Origin: Flavobacterium sp. 90
Lineage (GTDB): Bacteria > Bacteroidota > Bacteroidia > Flavobacteriales > Flavobacteriaceae
Assembly (NCBI RefSeq): GCF_004339525.1
Contig: NZ_SMGE01000001.1
Coordinates: forward strand, 3,596,001 to 3,660,000
DNA length: 64,000 bases
Direction: 5' to 3'
Shown: piece after piece, positions 44,101-51,555 of the stretch
Position numbering within the stretch: position 1 is the first letter of the stretch
Layout of the letters: each line of letters opens with the position of its first letter
Made by a program: the position numbers and the translations under genes
The notes under the pieces: generated by a model
Told to the model about the DNA's origin: nothing
The model's database searches: none
The model's input: the letters and a program-made list of their open reading frames with translations, nothing else

Positions 44101-44920
44101 AATTAATAATAGAACCAATTACCGGCAACGGAATTTTTTGTTCTAATGGAAACAATTGTTTTTCTAAAGAATATTGACCGCCGTGAGATCCGTTGCTCAT
44201 CAAAGGATGATGAATGGCGATAACAACCGTTTTTTCCTGATTTTTATTTAAAATACTTTCCAGTTCAGTAAAAAAATCTTCTCTGGTTTTAATGTCGCAA
44301 TTATCGTTTATCGTTGGATGATTGTCCCAATCTTCCAGAAACCATTCACTATCAATGGTAACCAAAGTTGCTGTGCTGTCAATTTTCACATCTTCGATTG
44401 GACAGCTTTTGCGAGGTAAAAAGGCTTTTTTGTCATTAAGATATTTAGTCACAAAATCAGCCTGACGTTCCAGACCTTTTATACCATTGTACCAATCGTG
44501 ATTTCCGGGAATAAAAATCGTTTTTCCTTTAAAACCTTCTGTCAATTTTAATTGATTTTTAAGCTTCGTTTCGGCCAAAGCTTTCTCAGAAGCATTGTCA
44601 TTTGCAGGAAAACCTTTAGGATAAATATTATCTCCTAAAAATAATAAAGTTGCTTTTTTATTTGATTTTTTTAGCTTCTGGTGCAATAGTTCAAGCGTTT
44701 GCTGCGCTTGCTCTTCATCAGCATTTCCTGCATCGCCAACTAAATAAAAAGTGTGTGCAATTTTTATGGTATCAGTTGCGTTTTCCGTTTGGTTTGCACT
44801 AACATTTTTTCCATATTGCGCTTTATGCGTTGCGCAGGAGTAAACAAGTAACAATACAACTATTGCTATAGAACAAGTTTTAATCTTAGTAATAAAATGA
44901 TTATCCAAAAACAATTTCAT
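41186..44920 (-). CDS. Metallophosphoesterase - kinase-like - Omp85-type barrel fusion lipoprotein
   Basis: A 1244-aa envelope protein. The lipobox is VYSC (Cys29). A calcineurin-like phosphoesterase spans about residues 50-370 with all metal motifs: GDAG (62), GDNIYP (96), GNHDW (139), HH (237) and GHDH (313). A middle domain (about 415-700) carries REYVMRALKK (474-483), a long spacer, then IGDWDRHSDQW (619-629) and PIPRDRDQAF (644-653). This order recalls the lysine, catalytic loop and metal-binding Asp of atypical kinases such as the HipA/Fam20-like group. The C-terminal 370 residues are a beta-barrel of the surface-antigen D15/BamA kind, ending in GAAYSF. It is divergent from the HD gene with only 26 bp between the starts. 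Confidence 0.8.
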   Translation of the reverse strand: MKLFLDNHFITKIKTCSIAIVVLLLVYSCATHKAQYGKNVSANQTENATDTIKIAHTFYLVGDAGNADEEQAQQTLELLHQKLKKSNKKATLLFLGDNIYPKGFPANDNASEKALAETKLKNQLKLTEGFKGKTIFIPGNHDWYNGIKGLERQADFVTKYLNDKKAFLPRKSCPIEDVKIDSTATLVTIDSEWFLEDWDNHPTINDNCDIKTREDFFTELESILNKNQEKTVVIAIHHPLMSNGSHGGQYSLEKQLFPLEQKIPLPVIGSIINLLRKTSGASPQDIQNKQYTIYAKRIKTLLQAQKNVIVVSGHDHNLQYVNKENIKQIISGAGSKSEAARAINPTEFSYGGNGYATLTLFKSGDAKVTFFGNENNKEKELFEHEIIKAKEFNWKPNPSNDFPPKITTSIYSEKMTQKSLVHKFLFGNHYRKYYSLPIEAKTATLDTLMGGLKPIREGGGHQSVSLRMSDPKGREYVMRALKKSATAFLQSVAFKDQYIVNDFEDTYAENFLLDFYTTCHPYTPFAVGNMADKLGILHTNPILYYIPKQNALGEFNSNFGDGLYMVEERPADNHLDAKNFGNPTNIISTDDMMKNLHKDEKYSVDEKEYIKARLFDMLIGDWDRHSDQWRWAEHKIGDKVIYKPIPRDRDQAFAKYDGTLLSLLMNIPALRHMRTFKNKIDNVKWINREPYPMDLAFLKTADEKDWIAQAKFIQENLTDKDIDEAFKSLPKEVQDETIEDIKQKLRSRKKDLQKYASTYFDVLSHTVMIAGTDKKDKFVINHNAKKSLEIQVFRVKKEGDELLYTKTVTDAKTSNLWIYGLDDSDVFQVIGDKKSSIKIRLIGGQNNDTYNIENGKRVIVYDFKSKNNTYNLDSKTRTQLTDDYDVNLYNYEKPKYNVVSGLPNIGYNPDDGVKVGFNLNYTVNNFKQNPYTQRHVLNGFYYFATGGLEFNYAAHFPGLLGKWVIDVESQYTTPNFAMNYFGYGNETKNNDDTFGMDYNRVRIQKFNVSGAIRHVGRYGSEFSIQPMLQQMRVEETDNRFIDTPNIINPIVFDSQVYGGMKVKYAFKNADFAAKPTLGVAFMISATWMANLDNTKQNFPTLESLLGFTHKIDHNGKLVLATLLKGKALLNNNYEFYQGATLGGDKDLRGYRNERFLGSSYFSQSSDLRFTIGKIQRTVAPLTYGILGGFDYGRIWLDGESSRKWHQDYGGGLWLNAINVLTARISYFKSPDEKGRVIFGAAYSF

Positions 44921-44946
44921 AATTTAGTGGTGTAAAAATATTCTTT

Positions 44947-46125
44947 ATGAATCTAATAGAACAATCCGAAGACTTCGTCAGTAATTTACTCAAAGATAAA
45001 CTTTCTAATCTATATTCTTATCATAATTTTAACCATACTTTAACGGTTGTAAATGCTGTAAAAGAGCTTTGTAAAAAAGAAGAAGTTAAAGGAGACGATA
45101 AAGAACTTCTTTTAATTGCTGCGTGGTTTCACGATACAGGTTACATTGAAGGATATGAAAATCATGAACAGGAAAGTGTTAAAATTGCTTCGGCTTTTTT
45201 GGAAGAAAAAGAACAATCTGAAGAATTTATAGCAACTGTTTCCAGTTTAATTATGGCAACGGTCAAGGAATATATCCCCAAAACTCATTTAGAAAAAATA
45301 ATAAAAGATGCTGATTTCGCTCATTTAATGGGAACCGAATATGCAACAACTTGCGAATTATTACGCATTGAATTGAAAAACACCTGGAATTTAAATTTTA
45401 CTAATGCCGAATGGGCAAAAGAAAATTTGAATTTTCTGATGAATAAACATCGATTCTATACGGATTATGCGCAAAAAAAATGGCAGCCATTAAAAGAGAA
45501 AAACCTTCTTTTGGTTCAAAAGAAAATTGAAAAGCAAGAAAAGAAAGAAGCTGATAAAATCGAAGCCGAAAATAAAAAGAAAGACAAAATAGAAAAACCG
45601 GATCGTGGTGTTGATACTTTATTTCGTGTTACTTTAGGAAATCATACTCGCTTAAGCGGAATTGCTGATAGTAAAGCCAATATTTTATTGTCTGTAAATG
45701 CGATTATTATTTCGATTGCACTTTCATCGATTATCCCAAAATTAGACAGTCCGAAGAATGCTCATTTAGTGATTCCTACTTTTATAATGTTGATGTCGAG
45801 CGTAATTACTATTATTTTTGCTATTCTTTCTACACGTCCAAAAGTAACATCGGGATTTTTTACGCGTGATGATGTAGAGGCAAAAAAAGTGAATTTGATG
45901 TTTTTTGGAAATTTCTATAAAATGCCTCTTGAGGATTACGATTGGGCAATGAACGAAATGATGAAAGATCGCGATTACTTGTATTCGACAATGATTAAGG
46001 ATTTGTATTACCTCGGTTTAGTACTTCAAAGAAAATACAATTTACTGCGAATTGCCTACAACTTTTTCATGTTTGGATTAATTATTACGGTAATAGCTTT
46101 TGTAATCGCTTTTAAATCAATTTAA
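44947..46125 (+). CDS. HD phosphohydrolase fused to a Pycsar-type membrane effector domain
   Basis: A 392-aa protein in three parts. Residues 1-180 are an HD domain: HNFNHT (His26/His30), AAWFHDTGY (His62, Asp63), and DADFAHL (Asp121) complete the metal set of a phosphohydrolase. Residues 184-220 are a Lys/Glu-rich coiled linker. Residues 222-392 match the PycTM/DUF5706 effector: TLFRVTLGNHTRLSGIADSKANILLSVNA, helices at about 245-262 and 275-294, FFTRDDVEAKKVNLMFFGNF, MMKDRDYLYSTMIKDLYYLG, and a last helix at 372-388. In Pycsar defence this domain kills infected cells on sensing cCMP or cUMP. No cyclase gene is present here, so the role is open. Confidence 0.85.
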   Translation: MNLIEQSEDFVSNLLKDKLSNLYSYHNFNHTLTVVNAVKELCKKEEVKGDDKELLLIAAWFHDTGYIEGYENHEQESVKIASAFLEEKEQSEEFIATVSSLIMATVKEYIPKTHLEKIIKDADFAHLMGTEYATTCELLRIELKNTWNLNFTNAEWAKENLNFLMNKHRFYTDYAQKKWQPLKEKNLLLVQKKIEKQEKKEADKIEAENKKKDKIEKPDRGVDTLFRVTLGNHTRLSGIADSKANILLSVNAIIISIALSSIIPKLDSPKNAHLVIPTFIMLMSSVITIIFAILSTRPKVTSGFFTRDDVEAKKVNLMFFGNFYKMPLEDYDWAMNEMMKDRDYLYSTMIKDLYYLGLVLQRKYNLLRIAYNFFMFGLIITVIAFVIAFKSI

Positions 46126-46239
46126 TCTATAATTATAATTAAATACAAAGATAGATCGTTATTGAAAACAGTGCTAAAAGCGTTTCACTCATCTAAAAAC
46201 AAATAGTTATGTGTTGCCAGCAATTTAAAAATAACAATT

Positions 46240-46782
46240 GTGAAAATAAGAATATCAATATTTTTAATAACAATCACTTCTATATTTTTTTATAGTTGTA
46301 AAGAAGGCATTAAAGAACCTAAATTAGAATATAATAACAAAGCAAATGAACTAATTGAACAGTTGATTTCAGAAGAAAATTGTAATTGTGTTTTAGAAAT
46401 ACCAAAAGAAAATATTGTAGAAATTGAAATGCTTGAAAATTCAACTTTAAATATAGAAAAAGATTATATTAAAAAACTTTCGCTTAAAGATAAAAACGAA
46501 CTTGATAGTTTAATTAAAATTTCTGAAGGTTTTGAATTAGACAAAAATTATGTAACAACTAAAAAGATAAAATTAATCAAAAGAGATTCTTCGTTTAGAA
46601 CTTTATCTAAAGACATAATATTTAATACCAAAACTTGTAGAAAAGGAGTATTATATTTTGTAAAACCGATTTTCAATAAAAAATTTAATTTAGCAATAAT
46701 AAAATATGGAAAGAGTGGTATTTGTTGTGACTTAGGAAGAAATTTTTTTGAATATAAAAACCATAAATGGGAAAGAAAATAA
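46240..46782 (+). CDS. Small lipoprotein of unknown function
   Basis: A 180-aa lipoprotein starting with GTG: the signal VKIRISIFLITITSIFFYSC (Met at the first position in the protein) needs this start and gives lipobox FYSC (Cys20). The rest is rich in Lys, Glu, Asn and Ile, with cysteine pairs (ENCNCVL, KTCRKG, SGICCDL) suggesting disulfides. No family is recognised. It is more AT-rich than its neighbours, mostly in codon choice, which could mean recent acquisition. It is 114 bp after the HD-effector gene on the same strand; a shared transcript is possible but unproven. Confidence 0.65.
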   Translation: MKIRISIFLITITSIFFYSCKEGIKEPKLEYNNKANELIEQLISEENCNCVLEIPKENIVEIEMLENSTLNIEKDYIKKLSLKDKNELDSLIKISEGFELDKNYVTTKKIKLIKRDSSFRTLSKDIIFNTKTCRKGVLYFVKPIFNKKFNLAIIKYGKSGICCDLGRNFFEYKNHKWERK

Positions 46783-46837
46783 ATTACTGGTAATAGTCGT
46801 TTGTCTAATGACATTGTTTGGCTGAATTTAATCGGCG

Positions 46838-46872
46838 AAAATCCGTTTAATCCGTCTAATCTGCGGGCTATT
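46838..46872. repeat. Family D AAATCCGT repeat
   Basis: GCGAAAATCCGTTTAATCCG followed by TCTAATCTGCGGGC. It matches the words found at 141-181, 6393-6536 and 59222-59282. Confidence 0.5.
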
Positions 46873-46891
46873 TATCTAGGACATGAATATA

Positions 46892-46920
46892 AAAAAATAA
46901 GCTCAACTATTAGTTGAGCT
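46892..46920 (-). terminator. Terminator overlapping the stop codon of the GAF gene
   Basis: On the minus strand AGCTCAACTA pairs with TAGTTGAGCT around one central base, followed by TATTTTTTTA. The left arm contains the last codons (Glu-Leu-Asn) and the stop codon, so coding sequence and terminator stem share bases. Confidence 0.75.
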
Positions 46921-49279
46921 CATCTAGTAAATCCTGATAGGTAATTTTCTTCGCCGCCGGATTAGCCGTATTATTGATAACTTTTACACGAATCGCTCTC
47001 AAACCAGAAACTCCCTGAAGATCTTCAACCTCAAATTGTTCGATCGCAGGTTCCAGTATTTTCTTGTGCTGCAAGTATTTGATATATTTTAAATATTCTG
47101 CTTCTTCACTATTTTGAGAATACACAATCGTGATTTTTTCTTTCTCTGTAATACGATCTTTTGTGCCTTTAATATTCGATTTATCGATACGTTTTTTTAC
47201 CACTTCATATCTGGCATTGTAAGTTCCGTCAACATCAAAACGTTTTTCATCCATTCTAAAACGAATAGAAAGCGGCGCACTAAAAACTAAAATCAAAGAA
47301 GTCACATCCAATTCATACGGAAGAGATTCTTTTAGCTGATGATGTTCCAGTTCCATTTCGCATAAAGTCTGCAATTGCCACAAACGTAAATTGTGCAAAT
47401 ACATAATGTCAAACGGTTTTGTTGGCGCAATAGACGCACCAATATAGAGATTATGCTCAACGCCATCAGTTTTGAAACGCTCGTAATAATGCGGATAAAT
47501 CTGTTGTGCCTCAATTTGTTTTTTATCCAGAACCGAAGCTAGTTTTTTATTGATAATAGACATTGCATTATCAAACTTCTTTCTTTCCTTATAAAACAAA
47601 CCCGTTTTTTCGTCCAGACTTTCAAAATACTCACGTTCCAGTTTTTCGCTTTTCTCCGTTTCTTTCGTGTTTTTCAAAAGCGGATGAATTTCTTCTTCGA
47701 TATAACGCTGAATATGTTGTTCAGTATCAGCTTTAAGCGGAAAATCTAATTCCTCGCGAAACGATTCCAATTCAAACTTTCTTTGTTCCAATAATACCAA
47801 ATTAGTATTAGGATCCAGAGATTCAAAAATCTCTAAAATAGCAGATAATTGATTTTTAAGATCTCGTTTAACCGTTTCGTTTCTGTGTTCAGACGAACTT
47901 TTAATATCAATTTGTCCATATAACGGATATACATTTTTGAAGACAATTTCCTTAAAAATATAATCTTTCGTATGATTTATGTTCTGAAAATAATTTTGAG
48001 ATTCTTTTTTAAATTTCCAATATACACTTGGGTGAATCGTCGTGTATTCTCTTTGTATAATCGCTTCAATCTGATGTTGCATATCAGTATTGTAGCGATC
48101 AATCGTGTCTGTCAAATACGGAAGAACCAATTCGAGTTTTGTTGCGTTTACCGTATTTAAATCTCTGGCGTGCGGAGAAACTAATTCTACAACGCCCAAT
48201 AAATGTCCGTCTTTTATAACCGGAGCAAAAACGCAACTGTGAACGCCTTGTTTCAATAAATGTTCTCCAAGTTTCTTGTTTGCTCCTTCTTCAATGAATT
48301 TTTGAACATTAGAAATTACCAAAGGTTCTTTATTGTCTAATAATTTTTCGAATGTACATCCAAAAAAAGCATTCTTACAATCTAATTCCTGATCTTTTGA
48401 AAGTAGAAAACTTTGCAATTGAGTATCAAATTTTATAGGTCTGATGAATTTTTCTTCTTCAGGATTATAGACAATGAAACCAACTTTTAAATCCGGAATT
48501 TTAAAAATAGATTTAAAAATGCTAGATACAATTTCGTTCGTTGGACCACCTTTTGAATCCGGTTTTAGTAAATTACTTTTTAAGTTCGAAATGGCACTTT
48601 CTGTAGTAGCATCAAACAAAGAAACAATTCCGAAACCTTTCAAAGTCCAGCTTCCTTTTGGGAATTTAGATTTCCAAAGTTCAATATCGCCGTAATTGTC
48701 CATTAACAAATCAATATCTTCCTGAGTTAAATGTACCGAATTTTCTGTTGGAATAATTTCCATGAAGTCAGCATTGTACAAGATGCGATAATGTTTTTCA
48801 ACACCGTTTTCATCCGGAATATCGTAGAAAAAGGGTTTGTTGAAATCTATTTTTTGTTTGTAATAAACGCCTAAAATTAAACAACAGTTATTGATATAGA
48901 ATTGGTGATCGTCAAAATCACGAATTTCCATATCAAATTCAGATCCTGCATTGCTCAGAATCTTTTTGAAACGTTCTGTATAATTGAAAGATAAATTCTG
49001 AAAAGGAATTGTAATTGCTTTTATTTCATTGTGCGTTAAAGCAGTAGGAAACAAATCCGCCAATAGATTTTTAATTAAAGCTTCATTATCCTTAATAGTA
49101 GAATATTCCTTAATACCTGTTCTTAATTCAGGAAAAGGTTTTATTTGCTCCAGTATGGCTTTGGCGTAGTTTGCTCTGTAATCAACATCTGATAAAGCAA
49201 TTTCTTCAAATGATTCAATTAGCTTATGAAATGATATGATAGTTTTGAAAGGACTTTCGTTGTATAAATGAATATCCAT
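46910..49279 (-). CDS. Large GAF-domain protein of unknown function
   Basis: A 789-aa soluble protein. The ATG at 49279 (MDIHLYNESPF) is chosen; a longer frame would need a TTG at 49312 that lies upstream of the candidate -7 box at 49300-49307. About residues 300-410 form a GAF domain (FGCTFEKLLDNKEPLVISNVQKF, HSCVFAPVIKDGHLLGVVELVSP). The N-terminal 290 residues resemble nothing I can name. The C-terminal half is helical and highly charged (long Glu/Lys helices near 430-580), then a mixed alpha/beta end (YNARYEVVKKRIDKSNIKGT..DRITEKEKITIVYSQNSEEAEYLKYIKYLQHKKIL). No kinase, cyclase or HTH domain is seen, so its output is unknown. It is a single-gene unit. Confidence 0.75.
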   Translation of the reverse strand: MDIHLYNESPFKTIISFHKLIESFEEIALSDVDYRANYAKAILEQIKPFPELRTGIKEYSTIKDNEALIKNLLADLFPTALTHNEIKAITIPFQNLSFNYTERFKKILSNAGSEFDMEIRDFDDHQFYINNCCLILGVYYKQKIDFNKPFFYDIPDENGVEKHYRILYNADFMEIIPTENSVHLTQEDIDLLMDNYGDIELWKSKFPKGSWTLKGFGIVSLFDATTESAISNLKSNLLKPDSKGGPTNEIVSSIFKSIFKIPDLKVGFIVYNPEEEKFIRPIKFDTQLQSFLLSKDQELDCKNAFFGCTFEKLLDNKEPLVISNVQKFIEEGANKKLGEHLLKQGVHSCVFAPVIKDGHLLGVVELVSPHARDLNTVNATKLELVLPYLTDTIDRYNTDMQHQIEAIIQREYTTIHPSVYWKFKKESQNYFQNINHTKDYIFKEIVFKNVYPLYGQIDIKSSSEHRNETVKRDLKNQLSAILEIFESLDPNTNLVLLEQRKFELESFREELDFPLKADTEQHIQRYIEEEIHPLLKNTKETEKSEKLEREYFESLDEKTGLFYKERKKFDNAMSIINKKLASVLDKKQIEAQQIYPHYYERFKTDGVEHNLYIGASIAPTKPFDIMYLHNLRLWQLQTLCEMELEHHQLKESLPYELDVTSLILVFSAPLSIRFRMDEKRFDVDGTYNARYEVVKKRIDKSNIKGTKDRITEKEKITIVYSQNSEEAEYLKYIKYLQHKKILEPAIEQFEVEDLQGVSGLRAIRVKVINNTANPAAKKITYQDLLDELN

Positions 49280-49299
49280 CTGTGTATAGTTTAGAGATG

Positions 49300-49307
49300 C
49301 AAAATTA
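49300..49307 (-). promoter_or_regulatory. Candidate -7 box of the GAF gene
   Basis: The minus strand reads TAATTTTG, fitting TAnnTTTG, 21 bp before ATG 49279. It supports that start rather than the upstream TTG. Confidence 0.45.
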
Positions 49308-49430
49308 AGCAAATATTAAGAATGTTAGCCAATTTATTATTTGTTTCCTTTATGATAGTATAGATATAAACCCTTGTAAATAGGAAGGTTTGAAAGTGAA
49401 TTTTTAATTTAACTAAATTTTAACATTAAC

Positions 49431-49456
49431 AATAACGGAACGATCGTTCCGTTATT
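49431..49456 (+). promoter_or_regulatory. TetR-type operator upstream of the SDR gene
   Basis: A perfect 26-bp palindrome centred on CGGAACGATCGTTCCG with AATAA/TTATT extensions. It is followed at once by TATCTTTG (49458-49465), a TAnnTTTG box, so a repressor here would block the promoter. The core recurs at 50281-50295 before the tetR gene. Confidence 0.88.
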
Positions 49457-49508
49457 ATATCTTTGTACCATAATAATTGAATAATCAATAACTTAATAAA
49501 TAAACAAA

Positions 49509-50261
49509 ATGAAAAATTTAGAAAACAAAGTAGCAATTGTAACTGGTGGAAATAGTGGAATTGGTTACGCAGCTGCAGCTGATTTAGTAGCAAAAGGTGC
49601 AAAAGTAATTGTAACAGGAAGAAACAAAGAAGCTTTGGCTAAAGCCGAAAAAGAATTGAATGTAACCGGAATTGTTGCAGATCAATCAGATTTAAAATCT
49701 ATTGATAGTTTAGTAGAACAAGTAAAAGCACAATTCGGGAAAGTTGATATTTTATTCTTAAACGCAGGAATTGCAGCTTTTGCTCCGGTAGATTTAGCTT
49801 CAGAAGATCATTACGATAGTATTATGAATGTGAATGTAAAAGGAGTTTATTTTACAGTTCAAAAAGTATTACCAATCTTAAATGATGGAGGTTCTATAAT
49901 CTTCAATACTTCAATTAATGCTCATGTTGGTATGCCAAATTCTAGTGTTTATGCCGCAAGTAAAGCAGCAGTATTATCTTTAAACAAAGTATTTGCAACA
50001 GAATTAGCTCCAAGAAAAATTAGAGTAAACGCCGTTTCTCCCGGACCTGTTGAAACTCCGCTTTATGGAAAATTAGGTTTAGAAAAAGAAGAAGTAGAAG
50101 GTTTTGGAGCAGTTTTAGGAGACAAAATTCCATTGAAACGTTTTGGACAAGCTTCAGAAATTGCAAAAACAGTTAGTTTCCTTGCTTCAGATGACGCATC
50201 ATTTATAACTGGAGCAGAAATTGTAATTGATGGTGGATTAACTGTTAATGCTGTAGTTTAA
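49509..50261 (+). CDS. SDR-family NAD(P)-dependent oxidoreductase
   Basis: A 250-aa classical short-chain dehydrogenase/reductase. The cofactor motif is TGGNSGIGYA (residue 12), then LNAGIA, the catalytic Ser in INTSINAHVG and Tyr-Lys in YAASKAA, and SPGPVETPL. The C-terminus FLASDDASFITGAEIVIDGG is standard. The Arg following the glycine motif region (TGRNKEAL) suggests NADP. It is controlled by the operator 50 bp upstream and followed by its likely TetR repressor. The substrate is unknown; such pairs often act on small aldehydes, ketones or quinones. Confidence 0.93.
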   Translation: MKNLENKVAIVTGGNSGIGYAAAADLVAKGAKVIVTGRNKEALAKAEKELNVTGIVADQSDLKSIDSLVEQVKAQFGKVDILFLNAGIAAFAPVDLASEDHYDSIMNVNVKGVYFTVQKVLPILNDGGSIIFNTSINAHVGMPNSSVYAASKAAVLSLNKVFATELAPRKIRVNAVSPGPVETPLYGKLGLEKEEVEGFGAVLGDKIPLKRFGQASEIAKTVSFLASDDASFITGAEIVIDGGLTVNAVV

Positions 50262-50280
50262 TTTTTTTTGCTAAAATTCA

Positions 50281-50295
50281 GGAACGATTGTTCCG
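50281..50295 (+). promoter_or_regulatory. Second TetR-type operator, upstream of tetR
   Basis: GGAAC-GATT-GTTCC reproduces the core of the operator at 49431-49456 with a single central change. TACCTTTG at 50302-50309, a TAnnTTTG box, follows 7 bp later. It implies autoregulation. Confidence 0.85.
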
Positions 50296-50333
50296 TTTTT
50301 GTACCTTTGTAAAGTTAACAGAATTTAGAAATC

Positions 50334-50915
50334 ATGGCTAGAACGAAAGAATTTAATGAAGATCAGGCTTTGGATAAAGCAATAGAAATTTTTTGGCATA
50401 AAGGTTATAACGGAACTTCGGCTCAGGATTTAGTAACACATTTAGGTTTAAGCCGTTCGAGTTTGTATGATACTTTTGGCGATAAGCAGAAACTTTTTGC
50501 TCAGTCTTTACAACGTTATCAGAAAAATGCCCAGGATCAAATCGTAAAACTTTTTGATGAATCGGAAAATATAAAAGAGACTTTGCGTGATATTTTTAAA
50601 CAAGCTGTTATAGAAAGCCTTGAAGATCGAATTACAAAAGGATGTTTTATGGTAAATTCTTCGGTGGAATTGGCAATGCATGATGAAGAAATTGCCAAAA
50701 TTGTAAAAAATAACAGCCAGATAATGGAAGAAGTTTTTACAAAAGCCGTTCAGAAAGGGCAGGAGTCAGGTCATATTTCAAAAACGCTTGATGCGAAAGT
50801 TTTAGCACGATTTATTTTTAATAATTACTCCGGAATCAGAGTTTTGGCAAGAACCGGAGAAAGAGACAAACAAGTCTACGATGATATTGTAAAAGCAATG
50901 TTTTCAGTACTCTAA
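50334..50915 (+). CDS. TetR/AcrR-family transcriptional repressor
   Basis: A 193-aa regulator. The N-terminal HTH spans about residues 7-50 (FNEDQALDKAIEIFWHKGYNGTSAQDLVTHLGLSRSSLYDTFGDKQKLF). A ligand-binding helical domain follows (TKGCFMVNSSVELAMHDEEIAKIV; the TetR_C_16/YxaF-like type). It probably represses itself and the SDR gene through the two matching palindromes at 49431 and 50281. The inducer is unknown, perhaps the SDR substrate. Both genes read rightward and a terminator follows. Confidence 0.93.
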   Translation: MARTKEFNEDQALDKAIEIFWHKGYNGTSAQDLVTHLGLSRSSLYDTFGDKQKLFAQSLQRYQKNAQDQIVKLFDESENIKETLRDIFKQAVIESLEDRITKGCFMVNSSVELAMHDEEIAKIVKNNSQIMEEVFTKAVQKGQESGHISKTLDAKVLARFIFNNYSGIRVLARTGERDKQVYDDIVKAMFSVL

Positions 50916-50937
50916 ATTGCTAATTAAGAAAAGAATA

Positions 50938-50976
50938 TAAAAAATCCCATTCATATTTATGCGAATGGGATTTTGG
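50938..50976. terminator. Terminator between tetR and the convergent Rrf2 gene
   Basis: AAAATCCCATTC pairs with GAATGGGATTTT across a 10-nt loop; A/T flanks allow use from both sides. Confidence 0.85.
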
Positions 50977-51009
50977 TTTTTGAGACTTTTATGCTAATGA
51001 TGAGTTTTT

Positions 51010-51519
51010 TTATTTACTGTCAAAAACATTTAATTTAAACCAATCTTGGGTTTTATCAATCATTTCTTGTCCATATTGTTTACGAATAGTATCATAAACC
51101 CATTGAAGATTTTTCTCTTTTAAAGTCTCTTTTATCTTGTTTTCCGCCTCGATCATTACCAAATGTATGGCGCAATAATTGTTTTCTTTCCAGGGAAGAT
51201 TTTTTTTATCTACCAATACACAGTTGTCTCTGATGTTGTTGCATTCAAAAAACGAAATTTCTCCTTCAACAGCAAGAACAATATCTAAAAATGTGATTTC
51301 ATCAGGTAATTTGGAAAGTGTATATCCACCTTTTACTCCAATATTTGATTTCACAATTCCTGCTTTTTTTAATTTAGTAAAAGCTTTGGCTAGATAAGTT
51401 TCGGATATATTCTGAAAATTCGCCAAATCCTTTACAGTTATTTTATTTTCTTTTGGATTGTCAATCAAATACACCAAAGAATGTATCGCATATTCTACAT
51501 TTTTTCCTAAAGTTGACAT
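51010..51519 (-). CDS. Rrf2-family transcriptional regulator
   Basis: A 169-aa winged-helix regulator. The N-terminus MSTLGKNVEYAIHSLVYL and the recognition region FQNISETYLAKAFTKLKKAGIVKSNIGVKGGYTLSK are typical of Rrf2. Cysteines at 93, 100 and 116 (ECNNIRDNC ... NNYC) lie where NsrR/IscR-type members bind an Fe-S cluster, though the spacing of the last one is wide. It may therefore sense nitric oxide, redox state or iron. It follows the NDH-2-like gene by 36 bp in the same direction, so it likely controls that operon. A candidate dyad is at 52843-52858. Confidence 0.9.
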   Translation of the reverse strand: MSTLGKNVEYAIHSLVYLIDNPKENKITVKDLANFQNISETYLAKAFTKLKKAGIVKSNIGVKGGYTLSKLPDEITFLDIVLAVEGEISFFECNNIRDNCVLVDKKNLPWKENNYCAIHLVMIEAENKIKETLKEKNLQWVYDTIRKQYGQEMIDKTQDWFKLNVFDSK

Positions 51520-51555
51520 AGTAATGATTTAGTTAGTTTTATGAAGTTTATAATT

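Noticed and set aside
49280..49312. N-terminal extension of the GAF protein from a TTG start
   Set aside because: The TTG lies upstream of the candidate -7 box, and the ATG at 49279 has a better context.
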